Shown: piece by piece, positions 1-4,904 of the stretch
How positions within the stretch are numbered: position 1 is the first letter of the stretch
Layout of the letters: each line of letters opens with the position of its first letter
Source of the DNA: Spirochaetota bacterium
GTDB lineage: Bacteria > Spirochaetota > UBA4802 > UBA5550
DNA: 5,705 nt
Direction of reading: 5' to 3'
Assembly (NCBI GenBank): GCA_022704585.1
Contig: JAKJGD010000156.1
Span: forward strand, 1-5,705
Program-made: the position numbers and the translations under genes
The notes under the pieces: model-generated
Databases searched by the model: none
What the model was told of the DNA's origin: nothing
What the model saw: only the letters and a program-made list of their open reading frames with translations

Positions 1-251
1 TTTTGTGGTAAAATCATTATATCTTTCAGAGGAACTTTGACCACCATTATTTTTCTAGGTGACTGTCAGGCGAATACCGTCACTGTTCATATATAGATAG
101 ATCCTGGAATGCGAGAGTTTCATATCTGCAATTCTATATCGCAGCAAATATTGCTTATATAGGTTCATTATATTTCTTAATTATTAATAACAATATCTAT
201 ATACCTTTCGTATCTATACTTATTTATTTTATAAATATATCATTCTTCGTA

Positions 252-677
252 ATGTATGTACGTGAGCATAATGCTGCCAAAGATAATCAAAATCAAATTA
301 AAGAAATTTATGAATCAGTACATGAAAAATATTCTGAAATATTTAAAATTAAAAGTATATTTTTTGCAAATAATGATAATTATAGAAGTGTATCTTATGG
401 GTTAACCCTTTCGATGTTTTTTGTTTTTAATTTACTGCCTTTAATTTTATTACTATTATTTAATAATTATCCTCTTTGCTACTTAATCATGAATATATGT
501 GCCTTATTCTTTGCTGTAATATTATTTATTATATCAGTATTTGTAATTAATAATGATAATCTTTGGAAAGATAAATCAAGTAAATATAAGTATGCAATTT
601 TGATTTCTACAATTTCAATTAATTATTTTATATCATTAATATTGATTACATTATCATTTGTTTATATTAAAATATAA
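252..677 (+). CDS. AT-rich multi-pass membrane protein of unknown function (start uncertain)
   Basis: I do not recognise the family. From the ATG at 252 the product is 141 residues: a polar, charged stretch (about residues 4-45) followed by three hydrophobic spans (about 49-70, 75-99 and 114-138), the last nearly at the C-terminus, so an inner-membrane protein is likely. The same frame stays open upstream to codon 63, just after a TGA at 60-62. That extension encodes RSWNARVSYLQFYIAAN and then two more hydrophobic segments, so the real protein probably has five spans with the polar stretch as a loop between spans 2 and 3. No ATG, GTG or TTG lies in frame in 63-251, so the true start is a rare codon, lost, or displaced by a frameshift. 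Asn, Ile, Phe and AT-ending codons dominate (hand counts of two 60-base rows give 22-27% GC), unlike every other gene here. This suggests horizontal acquisition. Coding status is likely; the start is not. Confidence 0.6.
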   Translation: MYVREHNAAKDNQNQIKEIYESVHEKYSEIFKIKSIFFANNDNYRSVSYGLTLSMFFVFNLLPLILLLLFNNYPLCYLIMNICALFFAVILFIISVFVINNDNLWKDKSSKYKYAILISTISINYFISLILITLSFVYIKI

Positions 678-714
678 TTATAACAGTTACCGTGCGAACC
701 CTGCACACACCATA

Positions 715-763
715 GCATAACCGCTCCGCTCGCCCTCTTCGCGGGCTGCGGCGCGGCTTATTG
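715..763. other. GC-rich imperfect hairpin, attC-like candidate
   Basis: Between the AT-rich gene and the hydrolase gene the sequence folds into a long interrupted stem: 717-720 with 758-761, 721-724 with 753-756, 726-729 with 748-751, and 732-735 with 743-746, closed by a 7-base loop (736-742). That is 16 pairs broken by a single-base mismatch, an asymmetric bulge and an unpaired C at 757. The left end reads GCATAAC (715-721), a form of the integron R'' core site. The right arm GCGGCGCGGCTTA (748-760) is close to the right half of known aadA-type attC sites as I remember them. The position, 37 bp after one stop codon and about 20 bp before the next start, is also what a cassette site would show. 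Against this, the R' core (GTTRRRY) is absent: GTAAATA stands there instead. A terminator with a poor T tract or a plain intergenic palindrome are alternatives. Confidence 0.35.
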
Positions 764-783
764 TAAATAAAAAGATAATACAC

Positions 784-1959
784 ATGAAAAATACTATTAA
801 ACAACTCATTGCATTGCTTATACCAATTTTATTAACTCAAAGCTGCGGGTCTTCTATGAACCATGATATCCAGAACAGGGATGTAAGAATCCGGGACTTC
901 ATTGCAAAGCGTTTGGCATCAAATGACTTTCCCGGCCTGCAATATATTGTTGTATCGCCAGAATCGATTCTGTTCAACTATAGCGGCGGATTGGCGGATA
1001 TAAAAGGAAACAGGCCGGTGGAACCGGAAACCACCATGATGATCTATTCGATGACCAAGACGTTCACCGCTGCTGCCGTGATCCAGCTGGCTGACAATAA
1101 AAAACTTTCTCTGGACGATCCGGTTTCGAATTATATACCGGACATCCCCTACAGCGAAAAAATCACCATCCGGCAGTTGCTGTCCCAGACGTCAGGCATA
1201 CCCGATCCCATCCCCTTGCGATGGGTCCATTTAGCCGGGGAAGATCCCTCGTTTGACGAAGACCTGGCTCTTAACAATATCCTGGCGGAGAATCCGAAGC
1301 TCGATTTCTATCCCGGAAAAAAATATGCGTATTCGAATATTTCCTACTGGCTGCTGGGAAAAATTATAGAAAAAGCCGGCGGGACCGGCTTTAAAGCATA
1401 CATGCGGGATAACATATTTCGAAGGCTCGGATTATCTCCTCAAGAGATTGATTGCAGAATTCCATCAGGCTCCAATCACGCAAAAGGCTATTTGAAAAAA
1501 TATTCATTCCTTAACCTGTTTAAATCCCTTGTGATGGATGCGAAATATTTCGGGGACTATGAAGGCGGCTGGCTTCGCATCCGGGACCATTATCTGAACG
1601 GCCCGTCTTTCGGCGGCATGGTTTCGTCCGCTCGCTCGATAGGCGTGTTCCTCCAAGACCAATTACAGGAGGAATCTGTTTTATTCTCGAAAGAAGGCAG
1701 GAGATTGTTCTATGAACAGCAAAGGAACAATGACGGAGATTTAATCGGGATGAGCCCCGGCTGGCACATCAAGTCAACCGGCAAAACGACGTATTACTAC
1801 AAGGAAGGCGGCGGCGGCGGATTTCATTGCGAGATGCGCATCTATCCTTCGCGAAAGATCGCGTCTGTCGTTATCGCGAATAATACTTCCTTTGATGCGC
1901 CCGGTTTCCTGGATGATACAGACAGGGAATTTTTCGAGCTGCGTGACGAACCGCAGTGA
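784..1959 (+). CDS. Class C beta-lactamase-family serine hydrolase, putative lipoprotein
   Basis: This is a 391-residue member of the beta-lactamase/transpeptidase-like family (Pfam Beta-lactamase, PF00144), which includes AmpC enzymes, DD-peptidases and esterases; the substrate cannot be told from sequence. The catalytic SxxK motif is S89-M-T-K92 in YSMTKTFTAAAVIQL, the YxN motif is Y183-S-N185 in YAYSNISYW, and the region of the third (KTG/HxG) motif is a glycine run at 342-346 followed by FHCEMRIYPSRK, typical of non-AmpC family members. The N-terminus is a signal peptide (basic MKNTIK, hydrophobic core to residue 17) ending LTQSC21. C21 is the probable lipidated cysteine, although Gln at -2 and Thr at -3 make the lipobox non-canonical. 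No clear Shine-Dalgarno precedes the ATG, but the signal peptide supports this start. The length is normal and all motifs are intact. DUF1697 follows 35 bp downstream on the same strand, probably co-transcribed. A role in cell-wall or ester hydrolysis outside the cytoplasm is inferred. Confidence 0.9.
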   Translation: MKNTIKQLIALLIPILLTQSCGSSMNHDIQNRDVRIRDFIAKRLASNDFPGLQYIVVSPESILFNYSGGLADIKGNRPVEPETTMMIYSMTKTFTAAAVIQLADNKKLSLDDPVSNYIPDIPYSEKITIRQLLSQTSGIPDPIPLRWVHLAGEDPSFDEDLALNNILAENPKLDFYPGKKYAYSNISYWLLGKIIEKAGGTGFKAYMRDNIFRRLGLSPQEIDCRIPSGSNHAKGYLKKYSFLNLFKSLVMDAKYFGDYEGGWLRIRDHYLNGPSFGGMVSSARSIGVFLQDQLQEESVLFSKEGRRLFYEQQRNNDGDLIGMSPGWHIKSTGKTTYYYKEGGGGGFHCEMRIYPSRKIASVVIANNTSFDAPGFLDDTDREFFELRDEPQ

Positions 1960-1979
1960 TGAACCGAAACTACTAGTCC

Positions 1980-1986
1980 GGAAGGA
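1980..1986 (+). promoter_or_regulatory. Strong Shine-Dalgarno that fixes a TTG start
   Basis: GGAAGGA lies 8 bases before the TTG at 1995. It decides the start of the DUF1697 gene, because the conserved N-terminal strand (KTYIALFRGINVGG) begins immediately after that codon and no ATG or GTG in the frame lies close by. Confidence 0.75.
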
Positions 1987-1994
1987 TGCCATAA

Positions 1995-2546
1995 TTGAAA
2001 ACGTATATCGCGCTTTTCCGAGGCATCAATGTTGGCGGGAAAAACACCCTGCCCATGAAAGAGCTTGTCGTCCTCCTGCAGCAATTCGGCCTCGGAAACA
2101 TCAGGACCTATATCCAGAGCGGTAACGTGGTATTTACCTGCGGCGTAATCGACACCGGCCGCATGGCTGCCGGCATCAGCGCCAAGATAAAAGAAACGTA
2201 CGGATTTGATCCGCACATACAGATTCTGGGACTCGGGGAACTGGAAGAAGCGATTTCGAAAAATCCATTTCCCGAATCGGAATCGAAACCCGAATCGTTG
2301 CATGTAGGCTTCCTCGGGGCAAAGCCGGCAGGCCCTGACCTGAAAAAACTTGAAGCCCTCAGGGAAAAAAACGAGCGATTCCAATTGAAAGGAAAAGTAT
2401 TTTATTTAAACGCTCCCGACGGTATCGGCAGGTCCAGGCTGGCCGCAAACAGCGAAAAGCTTCTCGGGGTCCCGATGACCGACCGCAACTGGCGGACCGT
2501 ATGCAGAATCAGGGATATGGCCAGGGAGATCGATAAACTTGTTTAA
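1995..2546 (+). CDS. DUF1697 family protein
   Basis: A 183-residue protein of the DUF1697 family (PF08002), a widespread small cytosolic family without an established biochemical role. The diagnostic N-terminus is present as ALFRGINVGGKN (residues 6-17), followed by a helix and the second conserved block TYIQSGNVVF (38-47). Near the C-terminus TDRNWRTVCRI (162-172) matches the usual family ending in which an N-W/R-N-W-x-T-V segment follows the second subdomain. The length is what the family normally shows, so the gene looks complete. Translation begins at TTG. Its 35-bp distance from the hydrolase stop and its own good ribosome-binding site suggest a two-gene transcript. Its composition (hand counts of two rows, 55-60% GC) is higher than the hydrolase and lower than the genes to the right. 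No signal peptide or membrane segment is visible. Confidence 0.9.
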   Translation: MKTYIALFRGINVGGKNTLPMKELVVLLQQFGLGNIRTYIQSGNVVFTCGVIDTGRMAAGISAKIKETYGFDPHIQILGLGELEEAISKNPFPESESKPESLHVGFLGAKPAGPDLKKLEALREKNERFQLKGKVFYLNAPDGIGRSRLAANSEKLLGVPMTDRNWRTVCRIRDMAREIDKLV

Positions 2547-2558
2547 CGCCCGGGCGTT
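2545..2558. repeat. Perfect 14-bp palindrome at the DUF1697 stop codon
   Basis: AACGCCCGGGCGTT is its own reverse complement and includes the last two bases of the TAA stop. As RNA it could form a 5-bp stem with a CCGG loop. A competing 5-bp stem (2550-2554 with 2560-2564) uses the same bases. No T tract follows directly, although TTTTT appears at 2574-2578. It could be a protein-binding site, part of a stop-proximal hairpin, or chance in GC-rich DNA. Confidence 0.5.
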
Positions 2559-2765
2559 CCCCGGCATTCGCGATTTTTCCATCCGCGGCCCTGCTGTCTG
2601 AGACGATTAGGTACCGGCCGCACGGTTACCTTTTCCGGCATTGAACTGTTAAAGAACAACTATAAAAATATCCGCAAAGCGGAATAGCCGTATCCGCCCC
2701 GGGCGGCTCCCCTCCCCTGTACCGGTGCTTTTGCTTCGCAGAAAATACTTGCATTATACCGGCAG
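2547..2765. other. Intergenic region with several small hairpins
   Basis: This 219-bp gap separates the DUF1697 gene from the nitrilase-family gene. Besides the palindrome at its left edge and the terminator-like stem, it holds TATCCGC at 2669-2675 and again at 2691-2697, with GCGGAATA (2679-2686) between them able to pair with either copy. It also holds CCGCC/GGCGG (2694-2698 with 2702-2706), which would compete with the second copy. Further right, TTTTGC (2729-2734) can pair with GCAGAAAA (2738-2745) with one bulge. Possible promoter pieces are TTGAAC (2641) with TATAAA (2661), at poor 14-base spacing, and TTGCTT (2731) with TTATAC (2754), at 17-base spacing. I see no convincing open reading frame here. 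Confidence 0.4.
2610..2634 (+). terminator. Candidate intrinsic terminator after the hydrolase-DUF1697 pair
   Basis: GGTACCG (2610-2616) pairs with CGGTTACC (2623-2630), leaving one bulged T and a 6-base loop, and is followed by TTTT (2631-2634). The position, about 65 bp past the DUF1697 stop, suits a terminator. The T tract is short and the bulge weakens the stem, so this is a moderate call. Confidence 0.4.
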
Positions 2766-2783
2766 GTGCCCCACCCTGTTTGC

Positions 2784-3497
2784 ATGAAACGCCGCGTCAT
2801 ACTCTGCCAGCTCCCCCTTGGCGTCCCTGTCACCCACGCCGACGCGGAGAAGATGCGGCGCTTCGCGCCCCACTTCGTCTGCTTCCCCGAATACTTTTTC
2901 GTGAACCAGCGGCTGGGCAACCACGGCCAGACGCCGCACAACCAGGCCCGCCAGCTCCGGCGCCTGGAGGTCCTCTCGCGCGAGCTCTCCTGCGTGGTGG
3001 TCGGCGGCACCATGCCCGAGCTCGGCGAAGGCGTTCTGCACAATACCTCCTTCGTGTTCGACCGGGGCCAGCTCCTCGGCAGCTACCGGAAGAAACGGCT
3101 CTTTTTCGCCGAAGAGGGCAAAATCACGCCGGGGGATTCCTGGCGCGTGTTCGAGTCGGACGGCGTGGTCTTCGGCGTGCTCATCTGCGCGGACGTGTTC
3201 GACGACGCTGGCTTCCACTTTATGAAGGAGCACGGCGCGAAGATCATCTTCTCCCCCACCTTTTCGCCGCGCAAGGAGGAGACGGTGGAGGAAAAGTTCA
3301 GGCGCGACAATGATATCTACGTGCGGCTGGCCGCGCTCTCCGGCGCGGTGATCGTGAAGGTGTGCGGCGTGCCGTCGGAGTACCGGAGCTTTCTCCAGGC
3401 GCGGAGCCTCATCGCGGGCGCGGACGGCGTGATCTGGCGCGTGCGGCCCGAGGACGAGGCCACGGCCATGCTCGTCATGCGGGAGATAGACGTGTAA
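2784..3497 (+). CDS. Carbon-nitrogen hydrolase (nitrilase superfamily)
   Basis: A 237-residue protein of the nitrilase superfamily (PF00795), cytosolic enzymes that hydrolyse amides, nitriles or carbamoyl groups through a thioester on cysteine. Numbered from the ATG at 2784, the Glu-Lys-Cys triad is visible: E36 in CFPEYFF, K103 in YRKKRLFF and C135 in VLICADVFDD. The GGTMPE strand (74-79) and the late SPTFSPRK block (where the family has a post-cysteine strand) also fit. The His that often follows the catalytic Lys is Arg here. Length is slightly short of many family members but all core blocks are present. The substrate is unknown. A GTG at 2766 in the same frame would add six residues; ATG is preferred because KRRVILCQL is the usual first strand. 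Neither start has a good Shine-Dalgarno. The 3' end overlaps the convergent glycosyltransferase by 23 bp. Confidence 0.88.
   Translation: MKRRVILCQLPLGVPVTHADAEKMRRFAPHFVCFPEYFFVNQRLGNHGQTPHNQARQLRRLEVLSRELSCVVVGGTMPELGEGVLHNTSFVFDRGQLLGSYRKKRLFFAEEGKITPGDSWRVFESDGVVFGVLICADVFDDAGFHFMKEHGAKIIFSPTFSPRKEETVEEKFRRDNDIYVRLAALSGAVIVKVCGVPSEYRSFLQARSLIAGADGVIWRVRPEDEATAMLVMREIDV
3475..3497. other. 23-bp tail-to-tail overlap of convergent genes
   Basis: The stop of the glycosyltransferase (complement of 3475-3477) lies inside the nitrilase gene, whose TAA is 3495-3497. The last codons of both genes share DNA, leaving no space for a terminator between them, so transcripts from the two sides must read into each other unless stopped inside the coding regions. 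Confidence 0.85.
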
Positions 3498-4734
3498 GGT
3501 CTTCCATCACGCTTTGCAGCAGCTCGTCCAGCTTCTCGAACGAAAAATGCTTCGCCGCTATCCCGAAGTTCCGGTCCGCCATCAGCCGGAGCTTCTCCGT
3601 GTCGGCCAGCGTCTCCTCTATCCTCCGGATCGTGCCCCCGGTGATAAAGCCGTCGATCAGGCAGAGGTCGAACCCCAGCGGCTCGATGTCCGCGATGAAG
3701 ACCGGGTAGCGGTTGACCACGAGCGGCTTCCGGAAGTAAACCGCCTCCAGGAGCGCGTTCCCGAACCCCTCGTACGCGGAGGGGTAGGTGACCAGGTCCG
3801 CGGCCCGGTACACGTCGCCGATCGTGTAGGGCCTGCCGTTCGATGCGGAGCGGTCCGGCGACACGCTCCCTTCTATGAAAACCAGGCGCACCTTCCGCAT
3901 GTCGGCATACTCCTGCAGGCGCCGCAGATAGTCCTCCCCCTCGTCGCCCGACGGGTGCGATATCACGAGCCGGCGTGCCGCGCCCGCGAGCCCGCTCACC
4001 AGGTCTATCGAGCGCTCTATGCACTTCCGCGGCACGACCCGCGTCGGCTGCAGCACGAAGAGCTCGCCCGGTCCCACGCCGGCCTCTCTCCTCACGCGGG
4101 CGATGACTTCCGGGTCATCGGGGCCCGGCGGCGTGCCAAAGTCGAAGGTGTTGGGCACGACCGCGCAGGGGACGCCCCGGCGGTATGCCAGCGACTCCCG
4201 CGCCAGCGAGTTGATGACCACGTGCCGGATCGCCGGGAGCGCGGGCGGGAAGCTCATCTGCAGATAGTCGCCCACGGCGTTGACCAGGAACCGCTCCCGC
4301 TCCCACGCGAAGTCGTGGTGGTGCGCCACGGTCGGGATGCCCGTCTCCGCGATCAGCTCCGTGAGGGCGATGCCCAGCGGCACGTTCATCGGGATGGTGA
4401 GCGCGTTCTCGGCTATGATGCAGTCGATCCCGAAGTCGCTCAAAAAGCGGGCGAGCTTCTGCTTGAGGTGCGCCGTCATGGCGTGGATCAGCCGGGTCGT
4501 CTCCTCCGTGCGGAGCGTCTTCCCGAACACGGCCCCGTTGATGCGCGCGATCTCCGGATGCCTGAAGTGGGCCTCCTCGATGATGCGGCAGAGCTCGGGC
4601 GCGCGGTCCGCGTCCCCGGCGCAGTAGAAGCACCGGTACCCGTCCGCCTCCAGCACCCGCGCCCACTTCTCGATCTCGTGGCTCACGCCGTCAGTGCCCG
4701 CTATGCGGGTTGAGATGAATCCGATGTTTTTCAT
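3475..4734 (-). CDS. Family 4 glycosyltransferase (GT-B fold)
   Basis: A 419-residue retaining glycosyltransferase of the GT-B/GT4 type, transferring a sugar from a nucleotide-sugar donor; acceptor and donor are not identifiable. The N-terminal Rossmann domain starts MKNIGFISTRIAGTDGVSHEIE, with the glycine-containing loop at 12-16 that these enzymes use near the acceptor. A conserved-looking HHHDFAWERERF lies at 138-149. The C-terminal domain begins near 225 with LFVLQPTRVVPRKCIERSI; R232 and K237 are the likely donor-phosphate contacts. The donor-site EX7E motif is E322-GFGNALL-E330. No signal peptide or membrane span is seen, so it acts in the cytoplasm, perhaps at the membrane face. The ATG at 4734 has only a distant GAGAG upstream as a ribosome-binding site, but the N-terminal strand begins immediately, which supports it. 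Upstream on the same strand, past a repeat, lies the FecR gene. A long antisense frame (3514-4713) is a GC shadow. Confidence 0.93.
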   Translation of the reverse strand: MKNIGFISTRIAGTDGVSHEIEKWARVLEADGYRCFYCAGDADRAPELCRIIEEAHFRHPEIARINGAVFGKTLRTEETTRLIHAMTAHLKQKLARFLSDFGIDCIIAENALTIPMNVPLGIALTELIAETGIPTVAHHHDFAWERERFLVNAVGDYLQMSFPPALPAIRHVVINSLARESLAYRRGVPCAVVPNTFDFGTPPGPDDPEVIARVRREAGVGPGELFVLQPTRVVPRKCIERSIDLVSGLAGAARRLVISHPSGDEGEDYLRRLQEYADMRKVRLVFIEGSVSPDRSASNGRPYTIGDVYRAADLVTYPSAYEGFGNALLEAVYFRKPLVVNRYPVFIADIEPLGFDLCLIDGFITGGTIRRIEETLADTEKLRLMADRNFGIAAKHFSFEKLDELLQSVMEDLTRLSPA

Positions 4735-4756
4735 GGCTGGAATGCACTCTCTCAGA

Positions 4757-4893
4757 TATCATTGCGAGGAGCCCTCATTCATGAGGGCGACGAAGCACTC
4801 TTCGACTCGCTTCGGCAGGCTCAGCGCAAGTCGCCCAGGGACCGATCGGTTGCCGAGCGTAGCCGAGGCGCTTCGCTGCGCTCGCGATGACAG
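4757..4893. repeat. Composite palindromic intergenic repeat (MITE/REP-like)
   Basis: The 170-bp gap between the FecR stop and the glycosyltransferase start is almost filled by this element. Its ends are imperfect inverted repeats: TCATTGCGAG (4759-4768) against the complement of CTCGCGATGA (4881-4890). The outer motifs ATTGCGAGGAGC with GCGACGAAGCA, and CTTCGCTGCGCTCGCGATGACA, are the two halves of a dispersed repeat that I know from intergenic regions of many GC-rich and candidate-phylum genomes. Between them sit two further pieces of the same general kind, 4801-4830 (with CTTCGGCAGGCTCAG) and 4848-4870 (with GCCGAGCGTAGCCGAG), and a perfect 10-bp palindrome at 4841-4850. It carries no open reading frame and would be mobilised only in trans, if at all. 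It lies in the 5' leader of the glycosyltransferase gene. Confidence 0.7.
4771..4788. repeat. Perfect 8-bp-arm inverted repeat inside the composite repeat
   Basis: GCCCTCAT (4771-4778) and ATGAGGGC (4781-4788) are exact inverted copies around TC. In the usual form of this dispersed repeat the segment between GAGGAGC and GCGACGAAGC is only a few bases, so this looks like an inserted or expanded stem tip. Confidence 0.7.
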
Positions 4894-4904
4894 AATATTG
4901 AATA

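Noticed and set aside
774..779. GATAAT just before the hydrolase ATG, as a -10 promoter element
   Set aside because: It ends only 4 bases before the start codon and has no -35-like sequence at 16-18 bases upstream; transcription would begin at or inside the ATG.
1842..2384. A 180-codon - strand frame across the hydrolase-DUF1697 junction
   Set aside because: It crosses two well-supported + strand genes and encodes no recognisable motif.
2541..2612. A possible second attC site, with GTTTAAC at the DUF1697 stop and ATTAGGT about 65 bp later
   Set aside because: The left core fits RYYYAAC, but the right core has no GTT and the segments next to the two cores do not pair with each other, so the folded structure required of attC is missing.
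2754..3233. A 159-codon - strand frame and a 177-codon + strand frame over the nitrilase gene
   Set aside because: Both are alternate-frame shadows with biased composition. The nitrilase frame contains the complete catalytic triad in order.
3514..4713. A 399-codon open frame on the + strand
   Set aside because: It lies antisense to the glycosyltransferase, its product is Arg/Val/Pro-rich without recognisable motifs, and such shadows are expected in GC-rich coding DNA. The - strand frame has clear GT4 motifs.
4735..4904. A short CRISPR-like array
   Set aside because: The repeated motifs are inverted and unequal, with no regular spacer length. A composite palindromic repeat explains them.
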